64,000 nucleotides of DNA. It comes from Phycicoccus avicenniae_A (GTDB taxonomy: Bacteria; Actinomycetota; Actinomycetes; Actinomycetales; Dermatophilaceae). The DNA is taken from the NCBI RefSeq assembly GCF_050496545.1, contig NZ_JBNVZV010000009.1, positions 1 to 64,000 of the forward strand, given 5' to 3'. The notes beneath the pieces were generated by a model, which had not been told where the DNA came from, made no database searches, and was given only the letters and a program-made list of their open reading frames with translations. Positions 17,414 to 26,396 of the stretch are shown in pieces. Made by a program: the position numbers and the translations under genes. Position 1 is the stretch's first letter; each line of letters begins with the position of its first letter.

Positions 17414-17475
17414 CCTGCCACCGGCGCCCCACGTCCCGTCGCCCGGCGTCCGGCGGACCGGTAGCGTTCGGGGGC

Positions 17476-18252
17476 ATGACCCGCCCGCCCCTCGCCGTGA
17501 TCGCCGGCACCGGGTTCTACGACCTCGAGGCGCTCGAGGACCGCGTCGAGGAGAGCATCGACACCCGCTGGGGCCCGGCCCGGGTGACCCGAGGGTCCTG
17601 GCACGGGCTGCCCGTCGTCTTCCTCACCCGGCACGGCCCCGGCCACTCGGTACCGCCGCACCTCGTGAACTACCGCGCGAACATCCGCGCCCTCGCCGAC
17701 CTCGGCTGCGAGGACGTGCTCGCCGTCAACGTCACCGGCTCGATCGACCCCGGGCTGGTGCCCGGCGACCTGCTCTGCCTCGACGACTTCCTCGACCTCA
17801 CCCGCCAGCGCCCGCTGACCTTCTTCGACGGCAGTGGCCCCGAGGGCGTCGTCCACGTCGACGTCACGACGCCGTACCACCCGGCGCTGCGCCGCGAGCT
17901 GCTCGAGGCCGCCGTCGCGGCCGGTCACCCGCTGCGCGACGGCGGGGTCTACGCGGCCTTCGAGGGGCCGCGCTTCGAGACCGCCGCCGAGATCCGCCTC
18001 GCCCGCCTCGCCGGGGGCGACGTCGCGGGGATGACCGGGGTCCCCGAGGTCGTCCTCGCGCGCGAGGCCGGGCTCCGGTACGCCGCCGTCGCGCTGGTCG
18101 TCAACCCCTGCACCGGGGTCGGTGACTCCGAGGAGCCGATCACGATGGAGGACATCGAGGCCGTGCTCGCCACGAGCCGCGAAGCCGTCCTCGCGGTCCT
18201 CGACGAGCTCGTCCACACCCGCGCCACGTTCACCGAGGAGGGCACCGGATGA
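17476..18252 (+). CDS. Methylthioadenosine/methylthioinosine phosphorylase-like protein
   Basis: 258 residues. The phosphate loop IAGTGFYD, LTRHGPGHSVPPHLVNYRAN, VNVTGSIDPGL, FEGPRFETAAEIRLARLAG and MTGVPEVVLAREAGLRYA place it in the MTAP branch of the purine nucleoside phosphorylases. The MTGVPE motif and the following VVNPCTG fit enzymes that take the 6-oxopurine methylthioinosine rather than MTA. That reading agrees with the next gene, which looks like an MTA deaminase and overlaps by 4 bases. Expected reaction: phosphorolysis to hypoxanthine (or adenine) and 5-methylthioribose-1-phosphate. Confidence 0.8.
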   Translation: MTRPPLAVIAGTGFYDLEALEDRVEESIDTRWGPARVTRGSWHGLPVVFLTRHGPGHSVPPHLVNYRANIRALADLGCEDVLAVNVTGSIDPGLVPGDLLCLDDFLDLTRQRPLTFFDGSGPEGVVHVDVTTPYHPALRRELLEAAVAAGHPLRDGGVYAAFEGPRFETAAEIRLARLAGGDVAGMTGVPEVVLAREAGLRYAAVALVVNPCTGVGDSEEPITMEDIEAVLATSREAVLAVLDELVHTRATFTEEGTG

Positions 18253-19601
18253 GCCGGCTGGCCATCGAGGGCGCGTCGTACGTCGTCACCGTCGACGACG
18301 CCGACACCGTCCTCACCGACACCACCGTCGTCGTCGAGGACGGCACCATCACCGAGGTGCGACCGTCGGCCGACGGGCCGGTCGACGCCGACGAGGTCCT
18401 CGACGCCCGCGGCCGGCTGCTCATGCCGGGGTTGGTCAACCTCCACACGCACCTGCCGATGACGCTGCTGCGCGGTCTGGCCGAGGACGTCGACCTCCAG
18501 GGCTTCCTCACCCGGGTCTGGGCGGCCGAGGGCGCCGTGATGGACCCCGCCACCGTCGAGCTCGGCGCCTCGCTCGGGGCCCTGGAGTCCCTCCTCGGCG
18601 GCTGCACCACCCAGCTCGACATGTACTTCCACCACGAGGCCGCGCACCGCGGCGCGGTGGCCGCCGGCAGCCGGCACGTCATCGGGCCGGTGTTCATGGA
18701 CGGCCCCGGCCCCGACGGCCTCGCCTGGGAGGAGCGCATCGCCCTGATGCGGGCCTGGCCCGCCGCGATGACCGCGCTCGGTGGCCCTGAGGTCCCCGTC
18801 CCGGCGATGCCACACGCCACCTACACCTGCTCGCCGGAGAAGCTCGCCGAGGTCGCCCGGGTGCTCGGTGAGGTGGGGGACGGGCACCGCACGCTGCTCA
18901 CGACCCACGTCTCGGAGAACGCGTTCGAGAACGACGACGTCCGCGGCCGCTACGGCGCAACGCCCACGGAGGTGCTCTCGGGCGCCGGCTGGCTCGACGG
19001 CGCCGCACCCTTCGTCGCCGGCCACGGGGTGCACCTCACCCCCTCCGACCGCGAGCTCCTCGCCGCGGCCGGCGGGGCCGTGGCGCACTGCGCGGGCTCG
19101 AACCAGAAGCTGGCCAGCGGCGCCCTGCACTGGGAGGACGTGCGCGGCAGCGGCGTCCGGCTCGGCATCGGCACCGACGGCTGCTCCTCGTCCAACGACC
19201 TCGACATGTGGCAGTCGATGCGCCAGGCCGCGCTGCTCGCCCGGCTCACGAGCGGGCGGCCCGACGTCGCGAGCGCCCACGAGGTGCTGCGCGCGGCCAC
19301 CGTCGACGGAGCGCACGCCCTCGGCCTCGGCGACCTCGTCGGCTCGGTCGAGGTCGGCAAGCGCGCCGACCTCGTCCTCCTCGACCTCGAGCGCCCGCAC
19401 CTCACGCCCGTCCACGACGTGCACGCCCTCCTCGTCTTCGCCGCCGGGCGCAGCGACGTCACCGACGTGCTCGTCGACGGCGAGGTGGTCGTCCGCGCCG
19501 GCCGGAGCACCCGGCTCGACACCGCCGACCTGCTGGCCCGGGCCCGCGAGCGCGGCGCCACCGCGGGAGCGGCCGCCCGGGCGGCGGCGGAGCAGCCGTG
19601 A
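18249..19601 (+). CDS. Amidohydrolase, 5-methylthioadenosine/S-adenosylhomocysteine deaminase-like
   Basis: 450 residues, overlapping the phosphorylase gene by ATGA. Metal ligands of the amidohydrolase barrel are visible: LVNLHTHLPMTLLRGLAED (HxH), TTHVSEN and VAGHGVHLT (later His), and GIGTDGCSSSNDLDMW (Asp). The LHTHLPMTLLRG motif is typical of MtaD-type deaminases. Expected reaction: deamination of MTA or SAH to the inosine form, which feeds the phosphorylase encoded upstream. It could also deaminate another purine-like compound; the context favours MTA. Confidence 0.8.
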   Translation: MSRLAIEGASYVVTVDDADTVLTDTTVVVEDGTITEVRPSADGPVDADEVLDARGRLLMPGLVNLHTHLPMTLLRGLAEDVDLQGFLTRVWAAEGAVMDPATVELGASLGALESLLGGCTTQLDMYFHHEAAHRGAVAAGSRHVIGPVFMDGPGPDGLAWEERIALMRAWPAAMTALGGPEVPVPAMPHATYTCSPEKLAEVARVLGEVGDGHRTLLTTHVSENAFENDDVRGRYGATPTEVLSGAGWLDGAAPFVAGHGVHLTPSDRELLAAAGGAVAHCAGSNQKLASGALHWEDVRGSGVRLGIGTDGCSSSNDLDMWQSMRQAALLARLTSGRPDVASAHEVLRAATVDGAHALGLGDLVGSVEVGKRADLVLLDLERPHLTPVHDVHALLVFAAGRSDVTDVLVDGEVVVRAGRSTRLDTADLLARARERGATAGAAARAAAEQP

Positions 19602-20089
19602 GCAGCCTCCCCGTCACCCCGCCCCCCGCCGAGAGCGCGGAGGAGGTCATCGAGCGGCTCGGGATGGTCCCGATCCCGGAGGAGGGTGCCTGGTACGTGG
19701 CCGGTCCGCGCACCCAGGGCCTCAACGCCATCACCGTGCTCCTCACCAACCGCCCCGACGGCTTCTCGGCGATGCACCGGCTGACCATCGACGAGGGGTG
19801 GCAGTGGCTGGCCGGCGACCCGGCGGCGCTGCTTCGGCTGCGCCCGGGCGGCTCGGGTGTCCTCAACTACGTCGGCGAGGAGCACGCCCAGGTCCTCGTC
19901 CGCAAGAACACGTGGATGGGCGCCACCACCCTCGGGTACTGGACCCTCCTGTCCTGCTGGTGCGCCCCGGCCTTCCGCCCCGAGCACTTCGAGCTCGGCG
20001 AGCGCGCCGCGCTCACCGAGGAGTACCCCACCTTCACGGCCGAGATCCAGACCCTGACCCGCGAGCAGCCGGCCGGGCGGATGCGGTGA
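19598..20089 (+). CDS. DUF985-type cupin domain protein
   Basis: 163 residues from GTG 19598, which overlaps the deaminase stop (GTGA). It opens SAEEVIERLGMVPIPEEGAWYV, the start of the DUF985 (cupin_5) fold, and has MHRLTIDEGWQWLAGDP and TTLGYWTLLSCWCAPAFRPEHFELGER. Family members are small beta-barrels of unknown activity, perhaps binding a sugar-like ligand. Its place inside a four-gene overlapping operon suggests a role in nucleoside or methylthioribose handling, which is inference only. Confidence 0.75.
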   Translation: MSSLPVTPPPAESAEEVIERLGMVPIPEEGAWYVAGPRTQGLNAITVLLTNRPDGFSAMHRLTIDEGWQWLAGDPAALLRLRPGGSGVLNYVGEEHAQVLVRKNTWMGATTLGYWTLLSCWCAPAFRPEHFELGERAALTEEYPTFTAEIQTLTREQPAGRMR

Positions 20090-20838
20090 CCGCCCTCGTC
20101 ACCGGGGCGAGCGGCGGCCTCGGCCGCGCCGTCGCGGTGGCGCTGGCCGCGGCCGGACACGACGTCGGCGTCCACTACCGCGGCGACGCGGACGGCGCCG
20201 CCGGGACCTGCCGGCAGGTCGAGCACACCGGTCGGCGGGGTGTCGCGCTGCACGCCGACCTCGCGGTGGTGGACGCCGCAGGCCTCGACGCCGCCGTCGC
20301 CGACCTCCTCGACCGGTGCGCCGCCGAGGTCGGCGAGCCGTCGGTGCTCGTGCTCAACGCCGCCCCGCAGGACCACCTCCCCTGGGACGACCTCGACACC
20401 GCCGCGTGGGACGCCCACCTCGTCGGGGGGTTGCGGCCGAGCGCGGCGCTGCTGCGCGGGGCCACCACCCGGATGACCGACGGCGGCGTGGTCGTGGTCG
20501 TCGGGTCGGTCGAGGGCGTGCGCGCCACCGCGGCCGGCGCCGCCTACGGCGCGACCAAGGCCGCGCTGCACCACCTCGTCGCGAGCTCGGCCCAGGTCCT
20601 GGGTCGCCGAGGGGTGCGGGTGGTCGGTGTGGCGCCCGGGCTCGTCCACCGGGAGGGCCTGGAGCAGGACTGGCCCGAGGGGGTCGCGCGCTGGCGGGCG
20701 GCCTCGGCGCTCGGGCGGCCGGTGCTCGCCCTCGAGGTGGCCGCGACCATCGCGTTCCTCTCCTCGCCCGCGGCGTCGGGCATCACGGGCACCACCGTCG
20801 CGGTCGACGCGGGATGGTCGGCCGCCCCCGGCTGGTGA
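20086..20838 (+). CDS. SDR family oxidoreductase
   Basis: 250 residues from GTG 20086, overlapping the cupin stop (GTGA). It has the NAD(P)-binding TGASGGLG, the LNAAP counterpart of NNAG, catalytic Ser in VVVVGSVEGV and the YGATKA pair (Tyr-x3-Lys), ending with SGITGTTVAVDAGW. It is a classical SDR of FabG type. It is the last gene of the MTA-salvage-like operon; the substrate is not evident. Confidence 0.85.
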   Translation: MTALVTGASGGLGRAVAVALAAAGHDVGVHYRGDADGAAGTCRQVEHTGRRGVALHADLAVVDAAGLDAAVADLLDRCAAEVGEPSVLVLNAAPQDHLPWDDLDTAAWDAHLVGGLRPSAALLRGATTRMTDGGVVVVVGSVEGVRATAAGAAYGATKAALHHLVASSAQVLGRRGVRVVGVAPGLVHREGLEQDWPEGVARWRAASALGRPVLALEVAATIAFLSSPAASGITGTTVAVDAGWSAAPGW

Positions 20839-21077
20839 CCCGGTCCGACGGACGACACGATGACCGCCGACGCCTCTCGCACGAGCACGCACCGCAGCAC
20901 GACCGGGCACTGCGTGTCGTCGGCCGGTCGCCCGTAGGTCCCTCGGAGGTCCGCTCCACCCGGGCCGCTCTGGTCCCATCCGCCCCATCCGACCCAAGCA
21001 CGCCGGGGCATCGGAACTCCTCGGTAACGACCCCGCAACGAAGCCGGGTCGCATGCGGTGGGGCGCGCATCTGGCCG

Positions 21078-21083
21078 TAGCAT
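21078..21083 (+). promoter_or_regulatory. Possible -10 element of the BMP transporter operon
   Basis: TAGCAT sits 36 nt before the ATG of the binding-protein gene, with GAGGAG as ribosome site between. No clear -35 is seen, and I saw no riboswitch in the 281-base gap from 20839 to 21119. Confidence 0.25.
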
Positions 21084-21119
21084 CTGCTCGTCTGACCCGT
21101 CCTCCCGAGGAGATCCTCC

Positions 21120-22208
21120 ATGAAGTCTTCGCGTTACCTCGTCGCGGTCCCCGCGGCGCTCGCCCTGGCCCTCGCGGGCTGTGGCGGCAGCACCGGCAAC
21201 TCCGGTGGCAGCACCGACACCGGCTCGGCCGCCGCCGGCGCCCCGACCGACGACTCGAAGTGCGCGGACGCCGCCGTCTTCTGCATCGGCCTGGTCACCG
21301 ACACCGGCAAGGTCGACGACAAGTCGTTCAACCAGTCGGCGCACGAGGGCGCGAAGGCCGCGGCCGCGGAGCTCAAGGGCTACTACAAGTACATCGAGAC
21401 CCAGGACGCCAAGGACTACGCGGCCAACATGGCCCAGTTCACGAACAAGAAGTACGACGTGGTCGTCACCGTCGGCTTCCTCATGACCGACGCCACCGCC
21501 GCGGCCGCCAAGGGCAGCCCCGACACCAAGTTCATCGGTGTCGACCAGGGCTACGACGCCACCAAGGTGACCGAGAAGAACATCACCGGGCTGGTCTTCC
21601 CCGAGGACCAGGCGGGCTACGGCGCCGGCTACCTCGCGGGCCTGATGACCAAGACCAACCAGCTCGGCCAGGTCCTCGGCCTCGAGATCCCGCCGGTCCA
21701 GAAGTACGCCAAGGGCTTCGAGGCGGGCGCCAAGGCCGCCAACCCCTCGGTCAAGGTCTCGACCGTCTACCACCCCGCCGGCGACAACGCCTTCAACGAC
21801 CCGGTGTGGGGCGCGGGTGAGGCCCGCAAGATGCTCGCGCAGAAGGCCGACGTCATCTTCGGCGCCGGTGGCAACACCGGCAACGGTGCCCTCCAGGAGG
21901 TCGCCAAGTCCTCCGGTGCGGGCACCAGCACCTTCTGCATCGGTGTCGACACCGACCAGTGGGACACCGTCCCGGCCGCCCAGCCGTGCCTCGTCACCTC
22001 CGCGGAGAAGCTCATCACCAAGGGCGTGACCGACACGATCACGACGGCCAAGGACGGCGCCTTCGAGGGTCTGCAGACCCTCGGCCAGGCCGGCCTGTCG
22101 GACTACCACGACTTCGACAGCAAGATCCCGGACGAGGTCAAGACCAAGGTCGCCGACATCGTCAAGCAGATGGAGGCCGGCACGCTGAAGACCGGCGTGA
22201 CCCTCTGA
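21120..22208 (+). CDS. BMP family ABC transporter substrate-binding lipoprotein (nucleoside type)
   Basis: 362 residues. A lipoprotein signal peptide ends in the lipobox LAGC (Cys21), so it is anchored outside the membrane. BMP/PnrA family marks are LVTDTGKVDDKSFNQSAHEG, GVDQGYD, NITGLVFPEDQAGYGAGYLAG and GVDTDQWDT. It should deliver purine or other nucleosides to the two permeases and the ATPase encoded next. A strong hairpin after this gene separates it from the permease genes. Confidence 0.9.
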   Translation: MKSSRYLVAVPAALALALAGCGGSTGNSGGSTDTGSAAAGAPTDDSKCADAAVFCIGLVTDTGKVDDKSFNQSAHEGAKAAAAELKGYYKYIETQDAKDYAANMAQFTNKKYDVVVTVGFLMTDATAAAAKGSPDTKFIGVDQGYDATKVTEKNITGLVFPEDQAGYGAGYLAGLMTKTNQLGQVLGLEIPPVQKYAKGFEAGAKAANPSVKVSTVYHPAGDNAFNDPVWGAGEARKMLAQKADVIFGAGGNTGNGALQEVAKSSGAGTSTFCIGVDTDQWDTVPAAQPCLVTSAEKLITKGVTDTITTAKDGAFEGLQTLGQAGLSDYHDFDSKIPDEVKTKVADIVKQMEAGTLKTGVTL

Positions 22209-22253
22209 CGCAGGCGCTTCGCGGTCACCTCGTGTGACCACTCGTGCGACGAG

Positions 22254-22282
22254 GGGGCGGGCATCCACCGGATGCCCGCCCC
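22254..22282 (+). terminator. Intra-operon hairpin after the BMP binding-protein gene
   Basis: GGGGCGGGCATCC (22254-22266) pairs perfectly with 22270-22282 around a 3-nt loop. It probably ends or attenuates transcription so that the binding protein is made in excess of the membrane parts. Confidence 0.6.
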
Positions 22283-22428
22283 TTCGCACGTCCCCCGCCC
22301 GCAGCCCGGGCCCGGCGGACTGGCAGAACGTGCCGATGCCAGCGGCCACGATCGGGCACCCCCGCACTTCCGCCCACGCGGGCCGCAGGCCAGACTGTGG
22401 GCACCCGAGCCCGAGCCATTGGAGACCC

Positions 22429-23595
22429 ATGTCCGAGACCAGCACGGCAGCGCAGCCGTCGCCGCCCGCGGAGCCCGAGCCCCGCGAGCCCCGCGACCGC
22501 GGAGGCCTGCTCGCCTACCTCATCGGCCACCAGAGCGGCGTGACGATCATCGTCGCCCTCCTCATCTCGCTGGCGATCGGCTGGGCGATCATCCTGTCGC
22601 AGGGGGTCAACGCCCCCTACGCGTACGAGACGCTCGTGCGCGAGGCCCTCTTCGTCGACGGGTCCTTCACCCGAACCCTGCAGAAGACCGCCCCGCTCGT
22701 GCTCACCGGGCTCGCCGTCGTGCTCCCGCTGCGCCTCGGCCTGTTCAACATCGGCGGCCAGGGCCAGTTCGCGACCGGCGCGATCTTCGGTGCCTGGGTG
22801 GCCTACGTCACCGGCGGCTCCGGCATCCTCGGCGCCGTGCTCGGCATGGTCGTCGGCCTCGTCTGCGGCGCGCTCGTCGGCGTCCTCGTCGGTGTCCTCA
22901 AGACCTGGCGCGGCGTCCACGAGGTCATCTCGACGATCATGCTCAACTACATCGTCGCGGGCGTCACGTTCTGGCTCGTCGTCGGGCCGCTGCAGGCCGA
23001 GTCCTCCAAGACCAGCGGCATCCCGCAGACCGAGGAGATCCCCGAGGCCGCCCAGCTCGGCGCCGTCGGCGGCGTGCCGATCGGGTTCGTCATCGCCGTC
23101 GTCCTCGCGGTGGCCTGCTGGTGGATGCTCTCGCGCACCACCCTCGGCTTCAAGTTCAACACCGTCGGCGCCAACAAGAGCGCGGCCGGCTACGCGGGCA
23201 TCTCGATCTCCACGATCACCGTCCTCGCCATGGCCCTCGGCGCCGGCCTGGCCGGGCTCGGCGGGGCCCTCGAGGCCGAGGGCACGCTGCACCGCTTCGA
23301 GCCGGCCATCGTCGGCACGCTCGGGTTCGACGGCATCACCATCGCGCTGCTCGCCCGGGCCAACCCGCTGGCCACCATCCCCGCGGCCTTCCTCGTCGGG
23401 ATGCTGCGCACCGGGGCCGCCGGCCTGCAGTTCGCCACGCAGAGCCCCGCGCTGCCGAGCGGCATCACGCCCGAGATCGTCGACGTCCTCCTCGCGACGA
23501 TCCTCCTCATGGTCTCGATCCCCGTGCTCGGCAAGTGGCTGTTCCGCAGCCGTGCCGACAAGGTGAGCGTGGCCTCCACGAGCTGGGGGAACTGA
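22429..23595 (+). CDS. Nucleoside ABC transporter permease (YufP type)
   Basis: 388 residues from ATG 22429, with GGAG eight bases upstream. After a ~35-residue Pro/Glu-rich cytoplasmic lead there are about eight to ten membrane segments. Marks of the branched-chain/nucleoside permease group are LPLRLGLFNIGGQGQFATGAIFG and VHEVISTIMLNYIVAG. It pairs with the next permease (one base gap) to form the membrane channel of the BMP system. Confidence 0.9.
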   Translation: MSETSTAAQPSPPAEPEPREPRDRGGLLAYLIGHQSGVTIIVALLISLAIGWAIILSQGVNAPYAYETLVREALFVDGSFTRTLQKTAPLVLTGLAVVLPLRLGLFNIGGQGQFATGAIFGAWVAYVTGGSGILGAVLGMVVGLVCGALVGVLVGVLKTWRGVHEVISTIMLNYIVAGVTFWLVVGPLQAESSKTSGIPQTEEIPEAAQLGAVGGVPIGFVIAVVLAVACWWMLSRTTLGFKFNTVGANKSAAGYAGISISTITVLAMALGAGLAGLGGALEAEGTLHRFEPAIVGTLGFDGITIALLARANPLATIPAAFLVGMLRTGAAGLQFATQSPALPSGITPEIVDVLLATILLMVSIPVLGKWLFRSRADKVSVASTSWGN

Positions 23596-23596
23596 C

Positions 23597-24595
23597 ATGA
23601 CCACCTGGGTCGCCAAGAACCGCTCCACCCTGCTCATCGCGGCCGTCGTCCTCGTGGCCGCGTACGTCTTCTACTACGCCAAGCACGACATCGCCCCGTC
23701 GATGTACGGATCGGCGTGGGGCTACGCCATCCCGCTCGTCCTCGCCGCCCTCGTCGGCGTCATCGGCGAGCGCTCGGGCGTCGTCAACATCGGCATCGAG
23801 GGCCAGATGCTGCTCGCCGCGTTCGCCGGGTTCTTCGGCGCCGCGTACAGCGGCTCGATGCTCGTCGGCGTCCTCGCGGGCGTCGGCACCGGCCTCATCG
23901 CCGGTGGCTTCCTCGCGTGGACCACGGTGCGCTGGCGGATGGACCAGATCATCGCCGGTGTCGTCCTCAACATCATCGCCACGGGCATCACGTCCTTCTA
24001 CCTCAAGTCCGGCGAGATCCTCCCGGGTGTCATCCCCAACCTCGACGTGCCGCTGCTCAAGGACATCCCGCTCATCGGCGAGACGTTCTTCAGCGGCCGC
24101 AGCGCCATCGCGCTCATCGCGATCATCGCGGCCGTCGCGGTCCACCTCGCCCTCTTCCACACCCGCTGGGGCCTGCGCACCCGCGCGGTCGGCGAGTACC
24201 CGTCGGCCGCCGACACCGCCGGCATCAACGTCGAGCGGCTGCGCCTGGTCAACGTCACGCTCGCGGGTTCGCTCGCCGGGCTGGCCGGCCTCTACCTCTC
24301 GATGGACGCCTCGGCCTCCTTCGAGCGGGGCATCACCGCCGGCCGCGGCTTCCTGGCCCTCGCGATCATGATCATGGGCGCGTGGCGGCCGCTGCGGGCG
24401 CTGGTCATGGCGCTGTTCTTCGGCTTCATCAACGCCGTCGCCTCCCAGCTGCAGCAGACCGGCGGGTTCGACGTCCCGCCGCAGCTGACCGGCACCCTCC
24501 CGTACGTGGCGACGCTCGTCGTCCTCGCCGTCGCCGCCGGCCGGGTCCGAGGTCCGGCCGCCGCAGGACAGCCCTACGTCAAGAAGGACCAGTGA
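23597..24595 (+). CDS. Nucleoside ABC transporter permease (YufQ type)
   Basis: 332 residues, about nine membrane segments. It contains IGERSGVVNIGIEGQMLLAA, MDQIIAGVVLNIIATGITSF and LRTRAVGEYPSAADTAGINV, all typical of the second permease of BMP-type systems. Its stop overlaps the ATPase start (TGATG), so the two are translationally coupled. Confidence 0.9.
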   Translation: MTTWVAKNRSTLLIAAVVLVAAYVFYYAKHDIAPSMYGSAWGYAIPLVLAALVGVIGERSGVVNIGIEGQMLLAAFAGFFGAAYSGSMLVGVLAGVGTGLIAGGFLAWTTVRWRMDQIIAGVVLNIIATGITSFYLKSGEILPGVIPNLDVPLLKDIPLIGETFFSGRSAIALIAIIAAVAVHLALFHTRWGLRTRAVGEYPSAADTAGINVERLRLVNVTLAGSLAGLAGLYLSMDASASFERGITAGRGFLALAIMIMGAWRPLRALVMALFFGFINAVASQLQQTGGFDVPPQLTGTLPYVATLVVLAVAAGRVRGPAAAGQPYVKKDQ

Positions 24596-26280
24596 TGAGC
24601 CAGACGCCCGAGACCCCCGGGTCCCCCCAGGTCCCCGACGTCCACACCGACACCCAGGCGGCCGTCGAGTCCCACCTCGACACGAGCGAGGAGCACCTCG
24701 CCGCGGTCGTGACCAACGAGGACATCCTCGCGCTGCCTCCCGAGCAGTCCGGCTTCGGCGAGGGCAACGTCGGCGAGGTCCTCCTCGACATCGAGGGTCT
24801 GTCCAAGTCCTTCGGGCCGGTGCGGGCCAACCGCGACATCTCACTGCAGGTCCGCCGCGGCGAGATCGTGGCGCTGCTCGGGGAGAACGGCGCCGGGAAG
24901 TCGACCCTCGTCAACCAGATCTTCGGCCTCATCACGCCGGACTCCGGCACCGTCGCCATCAAGGGTGACGCCACCGCCATCAAGGACCCTCGCGACGCCA
25001 TCGCCCGGGGCATCGGGATGGTGCACCAGCACTTCCAGCTGGTGCCGGTCATGACCGTCGCCGAGAACATGGTGCTCGGGCACGAGACCACCCGCGGTGC
25101 CGGTGTGCTCGACCTCGAGGCCGCGCGGGCGATGGTCCGCGAGCTGTCGGCCAAGCACGGGCTGGCCGTGGACCCCGACACCGAGGTCGAGGACCTCCCG
25201 GTCGGCACCCAGCAGCGCGTCGAGATCCTCAAGGCGCTCTCGCGCAAGGTCGACCTTCTCATCCTCGACGAGCCGACCGCCGTGCTCACGCCGCAGGAGA
25301 CCGACGAGCTGCTCGCGGTGATGAAGGAGCTCGCCAACTCCGGCACCTCGATCGTCTTCATCACGCACAAGCTGCGCGAGGTCCTCGCCGTCGCCGACCG
25401 CGTCTACGTGCTGCGCCAGGGCGCGGTCGTCGGCGAGGTGGCCACGAAGGACACCGACGCCAAGGGACTCGCGACGATGATGGTCGGCCGCGACGTCGTC
25501 CTGTCCATCGACAAGGCCGCCGCAGCCCCCGGCGAGACCGTGCTCGAGGTCGCGGACCTCAACGTCCTCGACGACCGCGGCCTGCGGGCGGTCAACGGCT
25601 TCTCGCTCACCGTGCGCGCGGGCGAGATCGTGGGCGTCGCCGGTGTCGAGGGCAACGGCCAGCGCGAGCTCGTCGAGGCCCTCGCCGGCATGCGCAAGGT
25701 CGTGTCGGGCCGGATGACCCTCGGGTCGCTCGACCTCACGAAGGCGAACCCGCACCAGACGCACCACGCAGGGATCGGCCACGTCCCCGAGGACCGTGAG
25801 AAGCACGGGCTCGTCGGGGCGTACTCCATCGCCGACAACCTCGTCCTCAACGAGTTCGACCAGCCCCCGTACGCGAAGTCCGGTGTGCGCCAGTTCGACG
25901 CGATCCGCGAGAACGCCGAGAAGCTGCGGGACGAGTTCGACATCCGGTCCTCGGGCGTCATGCAGTCGGCCGGCTCGCTGTCGGGCGGCAACAAGCAGAA
26001 GGTCGTCGTCGCCCGCGAGATGGCCTTCAAGCCCAAGCTGCTCATGGCCGCCCAGCCCACCCGTGGCGTCGACGTCGGCTCGATCGAGTTCATCCACCGG
26101 CGGATCGTCGAGGCTCGTGACGAGGGCGCCGCGGTCTTGCTCGTCTCGGCCGAGCTCGACGAGATCCTGTCCCTCTCGGACCGCATCGCCGTCGTGCACG
26201 GTGGAGCCGTGGTGGCCGAGATGGACGGCAAGGACGCCGACCGCACCGAGATCGGCCGGCTCATGGCGGGCGACCACTGA
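24595..26280 (+). CDS. Nucleoside ABC transporter ATP-binding protein, two NBDs
   Basis: 561 residues from ATG 24595. There is an unusual ~65-residue N-terminal extension before the first nucleotide-binding domain (LLDIEGLSKSFGPVRANRDI). NBD1 has Walker A GENGAGKST and Walker B LLILDEPTAVL, with a weak signature (LPVGTQQRVEIL). NBD2 has a degenerate Walker A (VEGNGQRELV) but a clear signature SLSGGNKQKVVVA. This asymmetry is normal for the RbsA/YufO group. It ends the BMP operon. Confidence 0.9.
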   Translation: MSQTPETPGSPQVPDVHTDTQAAVESHLDTSEEHLAAVVTNEDILALPPEQSGFGEGNVGEVLLDIEGLSKSFGPVRANRDISLQVRRGEIVALLGENGAGKSTLVNQIFGLITPDSGTVAIKGDATAIKDPRDAIARGIGMVHQHFQLVPVMTVAENMVLGHETTRGAGVLDLEAARAMVRELSAKHGLAVDPDTEVEDLPVGTQQRVEILKALSRKVDLLILDEPTAVLTPQETDELLAVMKELANSGTSIVFITHKLREVLAVADRVYVLRQGAVVGEVATKDTDAKGLATMMVGRDVVLSIDKAAAAPGETVLEVADLNVLDDRGLRAVNGFSLTVRAGEIVGVAGVEGNGQRELVEALAGMRKVVSGRMTLGSLDLTKANPHQTHHAGIGHVPEDREKHGLVGAYSIADNLVLNEFDQPPYAKSGVRQFDAIRENAEKLRDEFDIRSSGVMQSAGSLSGGNKQKVVVAREMAFKPKLLMAAQPTRGVDVGSIEFIHRRIVEARDEGAAVLLVSAELDEILSLSDRIAVVHGGAVVAEMDGKDADRTEIGRLMAGDH

Positions 26281-26301
26281 CCCGCCTCTAGCTCGGACTC
26301 A

Positions 26302-26360
26302 TTGCCCAGAAGCCACCTCGGAGGGCCCGGAAACGGCTCTCGGAGGTGGCTTTCGGGCAA
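26302..26360. terminator. Bidirectional hairpin between the BMP operon and selB
   Basis: 26302-26319 pairs with 26343-26360 with two mismatched positions (GCCACCTC/GAGGTGGC in the core), and inside it GAGGGCC pairs with GGCTCTC. It lies between two convergent operons and should stop transcription from both sides. Confidence 0.75.
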
Positions 26361-26396
26361 ATCGGTGGGGGCGCGGCGGGGTCGGGTCGTGGGGAG

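Noticed and set aside
20839..21119. Purine or other riboswitch upstream of the nucleoside transporter
   Set aside because: No conserved riboswitch core is visible; only a weak distant inverted repeat (20851-20859 with 20913-20921) and a possible -10.
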